A stretch of DNA of 64,000 nucleotides, from the NCBI GenBank assembly GCA_002840895.1, contig PHCZ01000001.1, positions 310,001 through 374,000 on the forward strand, in the 5' to 3' direction. A program made the position numbers and the translations under genes. Under the pieces are notes generated by a model that saw nothing but the letters and a program-made list of their open reading frames with translations, did no database searches and had not been told where the DNA came from. This stretch comes from Bacteroidetes bacterium HGW-Bacteroidetes-8 (GTDB lineage: Bacteria > Bacteroidota > Bacteroidia > Bacteroidales > UBA932). Of the stretch, positions 47,275 to 56,285 are shown piece after piece (the stretch's first letter is position 1; every line of letters begins with the position of its first letter).

Positions 47275-47820
47275 TTGCTTGAAAAGGGAAGAGACGATGC
47301 CTTTAGCGAAATCTATGAACGCTATTGGGAGAGGCTATTTATTTATGTTTACAGCCGGACATCCTCTTCTGATGTAGCATTTGAAATAACTCAGGATATT
47401 TTTGTGTCACTTTGGCAAAGAAGAGGTGAGGTGGTTTTTCATACATCACTATCGGGATATCTTTATACATCTGTCCGTTATAGAATTATCCGTCATATAA
47501 ACAGCTGTAAATTAAGAGAGAATTACTTCAGAGATTTTTTAGCATTTAATCAACTCAGCAGTGACAATTCAAATGAGGAAGAAATTAATCTGAATCAGCT
47601 TAATGAGGCAATCGAAAAGAGTGTACGGGAATTACCAAAGAAATGTCAGGAGATCTTCCGAATGAGCAGATATCAGAATTTGTCTATAAAAGAGATCTCA
47701 GTGAAATTGAATATTTCTCATAAAACTGTAGAAAATCAGCTAACGATTGCGCTGAAACACCTTCGAAAATCTTTAGGTGAGTTTATGCTTACACCATTAT
47801 TTTTTCATCTTTTTTTTTAA
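47275..47820 (+). CDS. ECF sigma-70 factor lacking an ATG start
   Basis: The listed frame (181 residues) begins at TTG 47275. It has sigma region 2 (AFSEIYERYWERLFIYVYSRTSSSDVAFEITQDIFVSLWQ) and region 4 (CQEIFRMSRYQNLSIKEISVKLNISHKTVENQLTIALKHLRK), typical of Bacteroidota ECF factors that partner FecR. Family-like sequence continues upstream (HTDNELALLLEKG), and the frame is open to 47182 without any ATG. An ATA at 47233 sits where MKQIKNHTDNEL would be expected. The true start may be ATA, ATT (47242) or this TTG. The gene is divergent from fecR, whereas sigma and fecR usually run together. Confidence 0.88.
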   Translation: MLEKGRDDAFSEIYERYWERLFIYVYSRTSSSDVAFEITQDIFVSLWQRRGEVVFHTSLSGYLYTSVRYRIIRHINSCKLRENYFRDFLAFNQLSSDNSNEEEINLNQLNEAIEKSVRELPKKCQEIFRMSRYQNLSIKEISVKLNISHKTVENQLTIALKHLRKSLGEFMLTPLFFHLFF

Positions 47821-47827
47821 AATAAAA

Positions 47828-47866
47828 AAAAGGAAGACTAATAAGTGATCTGGCCGTCCTTTTATT
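47828..47866 (+). terminator. Terminator of the sigma gene
   Basis: AAAGGAAGAC pairs with GTCCTTT, with a bulged A, followed by TTATTATTA. It lies a few bases after the sigma stop codon. Confidence 0.5.
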
Positions 47867-47890
47867 ATTAACGGCTAAATCTATCAGTTA

Positions 47891-48250
47891 AGGAAAACCT
47901 ATTTGCAATTCTCCCCTGCGAGACCGAAATAGCGAAAACCTCCGCAACAATTAGGGCATATTCAGCCACAAACCTTTTTTTACAAAAGAACTCTCACATC
48001 AGGAAAGCTAATCTCCCGCGGGCTGTTAAATAACCCTCTCCGCAGCAATAGGGCACACTCAGCCGGAAGGAGCGAACTTGTGAGCGGATGAGGATGGACG
48101 TGCCCGATGTGCGGAGGGGGGTATAAGACCGCAACGTGTAAAATATGCTTTCCTGCTGTGAGAATTTCAACAACGATGAAGATGGATTTGTTCGGTGTGC
48201 GAAGGTTTTCGCAGGCCTGTAAAGTTACATAGCAGCAAATAGGTTCCGGA
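47891..48250. repeat. Long imperfect inverted repeat (two facing ~165-bp elements)
   Basis: This fills most of the 570-bp gene-free stretch 47821-48394. Blocks on the left recur on the right as reverse complements in mirrored order and similar spacing: AACCTATTTGC (47896), GCGAAAACCTCCGCA (47932), CTCTCACATCAGGAAAGC (47991) and CTCCGCAGCAATAGGGCAC (48038), against 48235-48245, 48198-48212, 48148-48164 and 48100-48117. Within the left arm the CTCCGCA-GGGCA block itself occurs twice. The stretch is richer in G and C than its AT-rich flanks. No convincing gene is present. It may be a diverged non-autonomous element or a structured RNA. Confidence 0.75.
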
Positions 48251-48270
48251 CGGACAGAGTTAACAGCTAT

Positions 48271-48310
48271 AAAAAAAAAGAGGATGACTAATTGCTTATT
48301 AGTCATCCTC
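48271..48310 (-). terminator. Strong intrinsic terminator
   Basis: GAGGATGACTAAT (48280-48292) and ATTAGTCATCCTC (48298-48310) form a perfect 13-bp stem with a 5-base loop; the minus strand continues into nine T. It ends transcription of the minus-strand gene at 48395. Confidence 0.92.
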
Positions 48311-48385
48311 GTTGCCTACCAACCATTACTTAAATTAAACTAACCAAAATTTATTTATTGTTTTTTTGCTGGTAAGGACTTTTTC
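48311..48385 (-). repeat. Recurrent 3'-UTR element, copy 2
   Basis: The minus strand after the stop of the exported protein reads TTACCAGCAAAAAAACAA, then TTTTGGTTAGTTTAATTTAA and GTAATGGTTGGTAGGCAACG before the terminator. It shares TTACCAGCAAAA, GGTTAGTTWATT and TGGTWGG-type blocks with copy 1 at 38037-38095. Confidence 0.5.
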
Positions 48386-48394
48386 CTGAAGTTA

Positions 48395-49345
48395 TTAGTA
48401 GTTAATTGCAAGAAGCATTATCAGGTTGTATACATCCCACTCAGAGGCAATCTTGTAATCTCCAATCTTATCTGCAAGGATATCTGTAGATTTTAGCAGA
48501 TCTTTCTTGTCAATTGTGAATCCCTCAGCTACAAGATTGGTAACCGCAAGCTGAGAATTGATGTTGTAAACATCGTATGTACTCTCAAGTTTATTTAGGA
48601 TATTGAAAGTTACATTTGATGTAGAGTAGTCAAAGTACCATTTGTTGTCATACTCTCTGTAGTTAACAACGTAGTCTGCAGAGACCATCTTTACATCTGA
48701 ATGTTTAGGCCTGCTCTTGAAAAATCTTGTATAGGCCCAGCCCCTCTTTTCCACATTCATAGAGTACTCTACCTTGGCAATTGCAAGAGATTGTGATTCA
48801 ATGTACAGTTTGCCTCTAAAGAGCATCTCTCCATCCGCATACTTCTGGTTGAAATTAACCACATAGAACTTCTTGCCGGCTATTTCGGTTGGTTTTGAGT
48901 ACTCAAAGTCGTAGTTGTCAGCAATGTTGTAGATATCACTTCCAAGAAACGGGTACTTAATAACATCTAACTGAAGCGATGTAACCGGACCACCCTGAAG
49001 TTTAATCATTAGCGGGTTCATAAGTTTAGCGTCACAATTACCACGTGCATCCCTAACGGCAACCTGATCTGTTTTAGGAGTTAAGTAAGATGCCTTATTT
49101 ATATCAAGGATTGCCTCATTTACAGAGAGACAATCACTATTTTTGGATAGACGCTCTTTATAAAAAGCGTTCATCTGATTGTCAGACTTAGGGTAGTTTA
49201 CGGAGATTTGTTTCAAAGCACGCTGCACCAAAGTGGTGGCGCCTATTTTTGGATTGCTCAGGTCCGATGAGGCAGCGTTTTTTGCCTCGGCATTAATAGA
49301 GATTGTTAAAATGGCTACAAGCAGGAAAAAGATTTTTGTTTTCAT
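48395..49345 (-). CDS. Exported protein of unknown function
   Basis: The protein has 316 residues with a signal peptide (KTKIFFLLVAILTISINAEA). The body (LVQRALKQISVNYPKSDNQMNAFYKERL, EAILDINKASY, YVVNFNQKYADGEMLFRGKLYIESQSLAIAKVEYSMN) resembles the C-terminal half of Bacteroidota proteins that normally carry an N-terminal carboxypeptidase-like regulatory domain, which is absent here. Probably periplasmic or associated with the outer membrane. It is a single gene with its own terminator. The upstream gap 49346-49541 is very AT-rich, and I see no clear promoter box in it. Confidence 0.75.
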   Translation of the reverse strand: MKTKIFFLLVAILTISINAEAKNAASSDLSNPKIGATTLVQRALKQISVNYPKSDNQMNAFYKERLSKNSDCLSVNEAILDINKASYLTPKTDQVAVRDARGNCDAKLMNPLMIKLQGGPVTSLQLDVIKYPFLGSDIYNIADNYDFEYSKPTEIAGKKFYVVNFNQKYADGEMLFRGKLYIESQSLAIAKVEYSMNVEKRGWAYTRFFKSRPKHSDVKMVSADYVVNYREYDNKWYFDYSTSNVTFNILNKLESTYDVYNINSQLAVTNLVAEGFTIDKKDLLKSTDILADKIGDYKIASEWDVYNLIMLLAINY

Positions 49346-49541
49346 AACGATATTGTAATTTTAAAAGGTTTTTCTGCCTAATAGACGAGGTCACCCTTTA
49401 AAAAGTTGCAATTTTTTTGAGTTTTTTTAAAAAATATTTCAATTTGTTAAATATCTATATTAAAAAAAACTGAAAAATAAGGCATTTTAAAAAATTACAA
49501 ATATCTGTAAAACAATTAATTTAATAGCTTACGGTACTATG

Positions 49542-50426
49542 TTAAACAAGGTTCAAGGTCTGCTCTTTTATTTTTTCAAGTTCATCTTTCATCTGCACCA
49601 CCAGCATCTGAATTTGGGAGTGATTTGCTTTCGATCCCAGGGTATTTATCTCCCGACCCATCTCCTGTGAGATAAATCCAAGTTTTTTCCCGGGGTACTC
49701 CTCTGTACCTATTGTGTCAAGAAAATATTTACAGTGCTGCCTCAACCTCACCTTCTCCTCTGTAATATCGAGCTTCTCCAGATAATAGATGAGCTCCTGT
49801 TCAAAACGGTTATTGTCACTGGCGGGAATAAACTCCTCTATCTTAGATTTAAGTCTCTCTTTAACACTCTCTATCCTCTCAGATTCATATATCTCTGCCC
49901 CTTTCAGATGATCCAGTATATAATCTACCCTTGAACGTATCTCCTCCTCAAGCTTTCTTCCCTCCTCTGTGCGAAACATTTTTAGCTGCTTTACAGCTTC
50001 ACAGATGGCATCTTTTATTCTCTCCCAACTCTCTGCCTGAAGAGTCTCATCTACCTCTTTTTTGTTACTGTCAATAATGTCCGGGAGTTTGAGTATTGCA
50101 GATGCTATTTGCGAGGGGTCTCCCTTTTGGCCGCGGGCGGCAATGAGAGTCTCAACCTGGTCATAGTAGGAGTTGAAGAGATCTCCGTTAACAGACCTGG
50201 TGTTGTTTCCTGGTGCGCTCTCTATGGAGGCGAAGAGATCTATGTTGCCTCTGGAGAGCTCCTTTGTTATCATCTGCCTGATCTCGATCTCTTTATCTCT
50301 GGGGATTATCTGAGTCTTGAGAGAGATATCTGCCCCCTTCCCATTTACGGACCTAATCTCTATAATAATTTTATCCTGGCCGCAGATACACTCTGCTTTT
50401 CCATATCCGGTCATTGATTGCACCAT
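49542..50426 (-). CDS. yicC: YicC-family endoribonuclease
   Basis: The protein has 294 residues and is full length for the family. It starts VQSMTGYGKAECICGQDKIIIEIRSVNGKG and ends with the DUF1732 signature KKLGFISQEMGREINTLGSKANHSQIQ and VQMKDELEKIKEQTLNLV. YicC proteins are reported to be endoribonucleases. It is monocistronic, divergent from glnS. Confidence 0.92.
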   Translation of the reverse strand: MVQSMTGYGKAECICGQDKIIIEIRSVNGKGADISLKTQIIPRDKEIEIRQMITKELSRGNIDLFASIESAPGNNTRSVNGDLFNSYYDQVETLIAARGQKGDPSQIASAILKLPDIIDSNKKEVDETLQAESWERIKDAICEAVKQLKMFRTEEGRKLEEEIRSRVDYILDHLKGAEIYESERIESVKERLKSKIEEFIPASDNNRFEQELIYYLEKLDITEEKVRLRQHCKYFLDTIGTEEYPGKKLGFISQEMGREINTLGSKANHSQIQMLVVQMKDELEKIKEQTLNLV

Positions 50427-50495
50427 TGTGTGAGTTGCTGGTTTTTAATTATTGGCAATATTGGGCAAAGTTATAAAAATGAACTCAAGAAATAT

Positions 50496-50503
50496 TATAT
50501 TTG
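50496..50503 (+). promoter_or_regulatory. -7 box for glnS
   Basis: TATATTTG matches TAnnTTTG, 20 bp upstream of the glnS ATG. A -33 TTTG at the expected distance is not evident. Confidence 0.5.
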
Positions 50504-50523
50504 CCGGTTAAATAAAAAGAAGA

Positions 50524-52188
50524 ATGGAAGAGACACTAAAAGAGAGTGCACCCGAGAGGAGCCTCAATTTTCTTGAAGAGATAGTAGAGGCAGATCTTGC
50601 ATCGGGTAGACATAAAACTATACTTACAAGATTCCCACCGGAACCTAACGGTTATCTACATATAGGGCACGCAAAGAGCATCTGCCTCAACTTTGGACTT
50701 GCCCAAAAATACGGAGGCAAGACAAACCTGAGGTTTGATGATACAAATCCAACCAAAGAGGATGTTGAGTATGTAGATTCTATAAAAGAGGATGTTAAGT
50801 GGCTCGGATTTGATTGGGCTAAAGAACTTTACGCTTCGGATTACTTTGAACAGTTATATGTTTGGGCTCAGGAGCTGATTCGCAAAGGACTTGCATATGT
50901 AGATAATCAGACTCAGGAAGAGATTCGTCTAAACAGGGGTACCGTAAACAGAGCAGGTATTAATAGCCCTTACCGGGATCGCTCTCCACAGGAGAATCTG
51001 GATCTTTTTAGTGAGATGAGGATGGGTAAATTCCCTGACGGAGAGATGGTATTAAGAGCCAAGATAGATATGGCACACCCAAATATGTTGATGAGGGACC
51101 CGATTCTATACAGAATAATTCACGCACACCACCACAGGACAGCAGATAAATGGTGCATATACCCTATGTATGACTATGCTCACGGGCAGAGTGATTCACT
51201 TGAGGGGATTACCCACTCAATATGCACTCTGGAGTTTGATGTGCACAGAACTCTTTACGACTGGTTTATCGAAAAACTTGAGATCTTCCCTTCAAAACAG
51301 TTTGAGTTTGCACGACTCAATCTCACCTATACAGTAATGAGTAAACGTAAGTTATTGGAGCTTGTAAAGAACGGTTATGTTACGGGTTGGGATGACCCTC
51401 GTATGCCTACAATCTGCGGGCTAAGAAGACGCGGTTACACTCCGGAGAGTATAAGGATGTTTGCAGATAAGGTGGGTGTTGCAAAGAGAGATAACATCAT
51501 TGATCTCTCGCTTTTGGAGTGGTGCGTAAGAGAGGATCTCAACAGACGTTCCAACAGATATATGGTAGTTCTGGATCCTGTAAAACTTGTAATTACAAAC
51601 TATCCTCAGGGAGAGTCGGAATTGTTCTCTCCGGCACTAAACCCGGAGGATATAAATGCAGGGAGCAGGTCTGTCCCATTTTCAAATGAGCTCTACATTG
51701 AAAGGGATGACTTTATGGAGGATCCTCCAAAGAAATATTTTCGCCTTCGACCCGGTGGAGAGGTACGCCTGAAATACTCCTATATTATCAAATGCGAAGA
51801 GGTAATTAAGAACAGTGAGGGTGAGATTACAGAGATTCGCTGCACCTACGATCCATCCAGCAGACCGGGTACAGGCGAGTGGCGTTCGGTTAAGGGAACC
51901 ATACACTGGGTGAGCGCAGCACACGCAACAGAGATAGATGTAAATCTTTTTGACAGGCTCTTTACCAATCCGGAGATGGACAATCTGGAGGAGGGCAAGG
52001 AGTATATAGATTACCTCAACCCGGATTCGCTAAAGGTGGTTAAAGGGTATGCAGAGTTGGCATTAGCATCCGACAACTCGGGAATTGCTGTTCAATTCGA
52101 AAGATTGGGCTATTTTATCAAGGATAGAGACTCTTTAAACTCAAAAACTGTTTACAACAGAACCGTAGGACTTAAATCTACCTGGTAA
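50524..52188 (+). CDS. glnS: Glutaminyl-tRNA synthetase
   Basis: The protein has 554 residues. It has the class I HIGH motif in [22 protein letters not shown], the KMSKS-like VMSKRK, and the GlnRS features [31 protein letters not shown] and [16 protein letters not shown]. It charges tRNA-Gln directly, so this organism does not depend solely on the GatCAB route. It ends one base from the stop of the convergent MATE gene, leaving almost no room for terminators. Confidence 0.97.
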   Translation: MEETLKESAPERSLNFLEEIVEADLASGRHKTILTRFPPEPNGYLHIGHAKSICLNFGLAQKYGGKTNLRFDDTNPTKEDVEYVDSIKEDVKWLGFDWAKELYASDYFEQLYVWAQELIRKGLAYVDNQTQEEIRLNRGTVNRAGINSPYRDRSPQENLDLFSEMRMGKFPDGEMVLRAKIDMAHPNMLMRDPILYRIIHAHHHRTADKWCIYPMYDYAHGQSDSLEGITHSICTLEFDVHRTLYDWFIEKLEIFPSKQFEFARLNLTYTVMSKRKLLELVKNGYVTGWDDPRMPTICGLRRRGYTPESIRMFADKVGVAKRDNIIDLSLLEWCVREDLNRRSNRYMVVLDPVKLVITNYPQGESELFSPALNPEDINAGSRSVPFSNELYIERDDFMEDPPKKYFRLRPGGEVRLKYSYIIKCEEVIKNSEGEITEIRCTYDPSSRPGTGEWRSVKGTIHWVSAAHATEIDVNLFDRLFTNPEMDNLEEGKEYIDYLNPDSLKVVKGYAELALASDNSGIAVQFERLGYFIKDRDSLNSKTVYNRTVGLKSTW

Positions 52189-52189
52189 G

Positions 52190-53560
52190 TTAGTTTAGAG
52201 CTGTTTTTACCCTGTGTTTTTTCCATAAGCCTGAGTTGTAATACAATACCGCACCTATGCAACCGGCTGTCCAGCCTATCGGGATTGACCACCAGATACC
52301 TGCGGTGCCAAAGTAGTGGGATAACAGATATGCCAAAGGGACCCGGATTGCCCATAAAGAGAGTGTGGTTATAAGCATAGGAACTATTGTAGCCCCTGCA
52401 CCTCTTGTAACTCCATTGTATACAAACATAGTTGAGAATACTATATAGAACGATGTTACTATAACAAGATACTCTTTTCCTATAGTTATAATTTCATTAT
52501 AGTCCGGTGAGTTGATGTCGGTAAAGAGTCTCATAATCTCCCCTCCAAAGAAAACCACAACAAGACTTAAAACAATACATATTACTGTTGAGTATAAAAG
52601 TGTTGAGTGGAGACCCTTTTTAATTCTATCATACCTCTCTGCTCCAAGGTTTTGGCCAACGAATGAGGAGAGTGCCGCAGCCAGGTTCATTGCCGGCATT
52701 GAGACAAACATATCTACCCTTCCTGCAGCTGTGTAGGCTGCAAGAGCTGCCACTCCAAAGGGGGATACTATACTTAGCAGAGCCATTGACCCGAGACCTA
52801 CAAGGGTTTGCTGAACACCGGAAGGGAGTCCTATTCTTAAGGAGAGCCGAAAGTTTGTCCAGTCAAACTCCCACTTTTTATAATTCAGATTGAATCTTAT
52901 CACAGTATTCTCTTTACTGTTGAGGTGGTACCATAGCGCCAGCCAAGCTGCAATAGTAGCAATTGCAGTGGCCCAGGCTACCCCATCTATTCCCCATCCA
53001 AATACCAAGACAAAGAGCAGGTCTAATATTATGTTTATTATAATTGATATTACTACAAACACTACCGGAGTTTTGGAGTTTCCTACACCTCTTAATATGG
53101 CAGACATACCAAAGAGTGAAAACATAGGGATGGTTGTTGTGAGTATAACTATGTCAAAATATCTTACTGCATCCGGTAACACCTCAGGGGGAATTGATAG
53201 AAATTGAAAAAGAGGGCGGCTTATGGCGAAAAAAAGAATTGAAAGAGCTGCAGAGCTTACAAGCAAAAAAATCTGCAGAGTATCTGAAGTTACCTTGATT
53301 TTTTTAAAGTTTTTTGCACCAAAATATTGTGAAATTAGTACCGAACCACCTATTGTGATTCCTCCAACCAGAGCGGAGAGTGTGAACAATATAGGGAAAC
53401 TGGCTCCCACAGCAGCCAGAGCAACAGAGCCGATATATTTTCCCACAACAATGCTGTCTACAATGTTATACAGTTGCTGAAACACATTTCCGATAAGCAT
53501 CGGAATTGCAAACATCATAATCTGTCTTCCCTCTCTCCCCTGGGTTAGATCATTCATCAA
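52190..53560 (-). CDS. MATE-family efflux transporter
   Basis: The protein has 456 residues with twelve predicted membrane segments. Typical MATE text includes IMMFAIPMLIGNVFQQLYNIVDSIVVGKYIG, ALAAVGASFPI and a second-half repeat LPSGVQQTLVGLGSMALL with AALAAYTAAGRVD. These export drugs or metabolites in exchange for Na+ or H+. The substrate is unknown. The start MMNDLTQGREGRQ is normal for Bacteroidota MATE proteins. Confidence 0.93.
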   Translation of the reverse strand: MMNDLTQGREGRQIMMFAIPMLIGNVFQQLYNIVDSIVVGKYIGSVALAAVGASFPILFTLSALVGGITIGGSVLISQYFGAKNFKKIKVTSDTLQIFLLVSSAALSILFFAISRPLFQFLSIPPEVLPDAVRYFDIVILTTTIPMFSLFGMSAILRGVGNSKTPVVFVVISIIINIILDLLFVLVFGWGIDGVAWATAIATIAAWLALWYHLNSKENTVIRFNLNYKKWEFDWTNFRLSLRIGLPSGVQQTLVGLGSMALLSIVSPFGVAALAAYTAAGRVDMFVSMPAMNLAAALSSFVGQNLGAERYDRIKKGLHSTLLYSTVICIVLSLVVVFFGGEIMRLFTDINSPDYNEIITIGKEYLVIVTSFYIVFSTMFVYNGVTRGAGATIVPMLITTLSLWAIRVPLAYLLSHYFGTAGIWWSIPIGWTAGCIGAVLYYNSGLWKKHRVKTALN

Positions 53561-53616
53561 AAACTATTTTTGCCTGCAAAAATAGAAATTTAAAAGGGAA
53601 AGAGCGGGTATTGAGG

Positions 53617-54519
53617 TTAAAATCTTTTTACGTAAGAGTGGCAATATGGCTGAGAACCCTTCTTTACATAGTAGTCCTGGTGATAACTCTCGGCTATATA
53701 AAACTCTTGAGCCTTAGTAACTCGTGTAGCAACATCGAACCCTTTTTGGGTCAATCTTTTTATAAGGTCCAGAGCAACTTTTTTTTGCTCTTCATCAATA
53801 TAAAAAATCTCCGACCTGTACTGATTGCCAATATCCGGGCCCTGTCTCTCAATTTGTGTAGGGTCGTGTATCTCCATAAAGAATTGTGCAAGTGCCTTGT
53901 AACTTATTTGGCTTGCATCATAGATAACCTCTACTGCCTCTGCGTGGCCGGATAAACCTGAGCAGACCTGTTCATAAGTTGGGTTTTTAAGTCTCCCTCC
54001 TGTATAGCCGCTAACTGCAGATATAACACCCCACTTTTGCGCTATAAGATGCTCTACACCCCAAAAACATCCACCTGCAAATATTGCTCGCTCTCTTTTC
54101 TGTGGAATAAACTCCAGTGAAATAGAGTTAACACAGTGGCGAGTATTCTTTTTAGTAAACTGCTCTCCCAGAAAAACATGACCTAGATGACCATCACAAT
54201 TGGAGCAGATTATCTCTACTCTCTGCCCGTCGGCATCTCTCTTTCTGGTTACAGCACCTTTTATCTCATCATCAAAACTTGGCCAGCCGCATCCCGAATC
54301 AAATTTGTCACTTGATTTGTAAAGTGGGGCGTTACACTGTTTGCAGTGGTAAGTGCCTGCCTCCTTGTTATTGTTGTACTTTCCGGTAAAAGGAGCCTCT
54401 GTCCCTTTATCAATAATCACTCTCCTCTCTGCCGGGGTGAGCTCTCGTCTGTTTTGTGCCTGCAATGTCATAATTACTAAAAATAGTGTGCCGATTATTA
54501 GAATATACTTTTTTCTCAT
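53617..54519 (-). CDS. msrBA: Exported MsrB-MsrA fusion methionine sulfoxide reductase
   Basis: The protein has 300 residues with a signal peptide (KKYILIIGTLFLVIMTLQA). MsrB comes first (about 25-145): zinc cysteines CKQCN and CSNCDGHLGH, catalytic RHCVNSISLEF. MsrA follows (about 150-300): FAGGCFWGVEHL, VSGYTGGRLKNPTYE, EVIYDASQISY and FYIAESYHQDYY. It repairs both R- and S-methionine sulfoxides in exported proteins. The order B-A is the usual one in Bacteroidota fusions. The periplasmic reductant is not identified; the exported thioredoxin-domain proteins elsewhere in the window are candidates. Confidence 0.94.
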   Translation of the reverse strand: MRKKYILIIGTLFLVIMTLQAQNRRELTPAERRVIIDKGTEAPFTGKYNNNKEAGTYHCKQCNAPLYKSSDKFDSGCGWPSFDDEIKGAVTRKRDADGQRVEIICSNCDGHLGHVFLGEQFTKKNTRHCVNSISLEFIPQKRERAIFAGGCFWGVEHLIAQKWGVISAVSGYTGGRLKNPTYEQVCSGLSGHAEAVEVIYDASQISYKALAQFFMEIHDPTQIERQGPDIGNQYRSEIFYIDEEQKKVALDLIKRLTQKGFDVATRVTKAQEFYIAESYHQDYYVKKGSQPYCHSYVKRF

Positions 54520-54638
54520 ATTGGATCTCTTTTATTACTAATAACACAATTTTATGGTTATAGTTGAATAACACTATAAAGAGTGAATTATATAAACTCT
54601 TGCACGAATTTTGTAAATATTGTAAAAGTGTAGAGAGT

Positions 54639-54646
54639 TAACTTTG
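54639..54646 (+). promoter_or_regulatory. -7 box for the Arg-rich protein gene
   Basis: TAACTTTG matches TAnnTTTG; TTTG at 54610-54613 is a possible -33 with a long spacer. It overlaps the TTG taken as start by the ORF track, which supports the ATG at 54668. Confidence 0.55.
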
Positions 54647-54667
54647 ATAACATTAAAAATAGAAGAA

Positions 54668-55240
54668 ATGAAAAAATTATTTTTATTTATAGTTTTAGTA
54701 ACCATAGGATTAACTAGTCAGATAGAGTCAGCTTCTGCACAAATCAGCTTAAGGATAAACATAGGTAGTCAACCGTTGTGGGGTCCTGCGGGACACGATT
54801 ATGTAGAGTACTACTATTTGCCGGAGATTGAGGCATACTATTATGTTCCAAATCGTCAATATATTTTTATAGAGAACGGCAGATGGGTTACAAGACGCTA
54901 TTTGCCTATGCGTTACAGAGGTTTTGATCTATATGACGCGCTTAAGTATGTTATAAATGAGTCGAAACCCTATTACAGGCACGAATATTATAAATCTAAA
55001 TACTCTTCTAACAAGAATCACAAAAGAGAGATAGCAATAAGAGATAGCCGTGATTCAAGATACTACAACAACAGAAACCATCCTCAGCACCAAAATTGGA
55101 AAAAAGAGGAGCAGAAGAGAAAAGAGTATGAGAGGAATAGATATGAGAGAAATAGAGATGAAAGGAGTAGAGATAATAGGAGTAAAAAAGAGAACGAAAA
55201 CAACAGAAGCAAAAAAAGCAGAGAGAGTAGAACCAGGTAA
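54668..55240 (+). CDS. Exported protein with Tyr-rich core and Arg/Lys/Glu-rich tail
   Basis: From the ATG at 54668 there are 190 residues. A signal peptide (KKLFLFIVLVTIGLTSQIESASA) is followed by a core rich in Tyr (VEYYYLPEIEAYYYVPNRQY, GRWVTRRYLPMRYRGFDLYDALKY). The last 75 residues are low-complexity and highly charged (KKEEQKRKEYERNRYERNRDERSRDN). I do not recognise the family. The core resembles small periplasmic stress-type proteins of Bacteroidota with one WxT/RR-type motif, but no function can be assigned. The tail may bind anionic polymers. It is a single gene with its own promoter and terminator. Confidence 0.75.
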   Translation: MKKLFLFIVLVTIGLTSQIESASAQISLRINIGSQPLWGPAGHDYVEYYYLPEIEAYYYVPNRQYIFIENGRWVTRRYLPMRYRGFDLYDALKYVINESKPYYRHEYYKSKYSSNKNHKREIAIRDSRDSRYYNNRNHPQHQNWKKEEQKRKEYERNRYERNRDERSRDNRSKKENENNRSKKSRESRTR

Positions 55241-55364
55241 CAAAAATCAAACACTTGAAATCAGTAACACAACAGAGAATAAAAAATTTTGGGTCCGGTT
55301 AATTTAAAATCATTAAGCGTATGAGATGTTAGGTTCCAGTTTAAGTTTTAGTTAGGTTAAGGAG
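55241..55364 (+). other. 3' UTR of the Arg-rich gene, possible third copy of the recurrent element
   Basis: It reads AATAAAAAATTTTGGG, GGTTAATTTAAAATCATTAA and GTTAGTTAGGTTAA-like blocks before the terminator, in the same position and order as the elements at 38037 and 48311 but more diverged. Confidence 0.35.
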
Positions 55365-55400
55365 AAACGGCAGCCCCAGCAATTGGCTGCCGTTTTGTTT
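55365..55400. terminator. Bidirectional intrinsic terminator
   Basis: AAACGGCAGCC (55365-55375) pairs perfectly with GGCTGCCGTTT (55385-55395), with T's on the plus side. It lies between the convergent Arg-rich gene and nfo. Confidence 0.88.
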
Positions 55401-55410
55401 ATATCTGATT

Positions 55411-56253
55411 CTATTTTTCCCACTCTCTGAGTTGAATAATCTCATCTCTCCATATCTCTTCATTTGGGGTCTCAAGTATAAGGGGCATATTGTCGAATCT
55501 GTTGTCTTTCATAAGGATTTTGAATGTTTGGTCACCCAATAGACCGGCTCCGATTGAGTCGTGGCGATCTACTCTTGAGTTAAGCCCTTTCTTTGCATCA
55601 TTCAGGTGCATCCCACGCAGATATTTAAACCCTACAATGTTTTCAAAATGGTCAAATGCTTTTCTGAAGCCCTCCGCGTTTGATAGGTCGTAACCCGCTG
55701 CAAACGAATGACAGGTATCTACACATACACCAACCCTGCTCTTATCCTCTACGTAGTGAATAATTTGAGCAATCTGCTCAAAGGTGTGCCCCAGGTTGCT
55801 ACCCTGACCGGCTGTGTTCTCTATAACCGCTGTGACCCCCTTTGTTTTCTCCAAAGCAATATTTATTGAGTCGGAAATTTTTCTTAGACAGCTATCTATA
55901 TCAATCTTGTTAAGATGGCTTCCGGGGTGAAAATTGAGACGATCCAGCCCAAGTTGTTCACATCTCTGCATCTCGTCCAGAAAGGCCTCTCTGGATTTGT
56001 TGAGTCCATCCTCCTCCGGGTGGCCCAGGTTTATAAGATAACTGTCGTGGGGAAGAATCTGCAAAGGGGAGAAGCCATACCTCTGGCAGTTCTCCCGGAA
56101 TTTTTCTATGCTACTTTTTGTGAGTGGTGCTGCAATCCACTGTCTCTGATTCTTTGTAAAAAGGGCAAAAGCATTAGCTCCAATATTGTGCGCATTGACA
56201 GGTGCATTCTCTACACCGCCGGATGCACTTATGTGTGCTCCTATATATTTCAT
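55411..56253 (-). CDS. nfo: Endonuclease IV
   Basis: The track start is a TTG overlapping recG; the ATG at 56253 ([17 protein letters not shown]) gives 280 residues, the usual length. Family motifs: [76 protein letters not shown] and LILETPNE. These supply the three-zinc site residues. It cuts DNA 5' to abasic sites in base excision repair. It lies 32 bp downstream of recG, so repair functions are paired. Confidence 0.95.
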   Translation of the reverse strand: MKYIGAHISASGGVENAPVNAHNIGANAFALFTKNQRQWIAAPLTKSSIEKFRENCQRYGFSPLQILPHDSYLINLGHPEEDGLNKSREAFLDEMQRCEQLGLDRLNFHPGSHLNKIDIDSCLRKISDSINIALEKTKGVTAVIENTAGQGSNLGHTFEQIAQIIHYVEDKSRVGVCVDTCHSFAAGYDLSNAEGFRKAFDHFENIVGFKYLRGMHLNDAKKGLNSRVDRHDSIGAGLLGDQTFKILMKDNRFDNMPLILETPNEEIWRDEIIQLREWEK

Positions 56254-56285
56254 ATCAAGTATATTATTTATTTTATTATCTATAT

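Noticed and set aside
47980-48306. 108-residue minus-strand ORF in the gene-free gap
   Set aside because: It spans one arm of the long inverted repeat and the terminator, has no recognisable domain, and its composition reflects the repeat.
48395-49345. Assignment as a carboxypeptidase-regulatory-domain protein
   Set aside because: Only the C-terminal half of such proteins resembles it; the regulatory domain itself is absent, so it is left as unknown.
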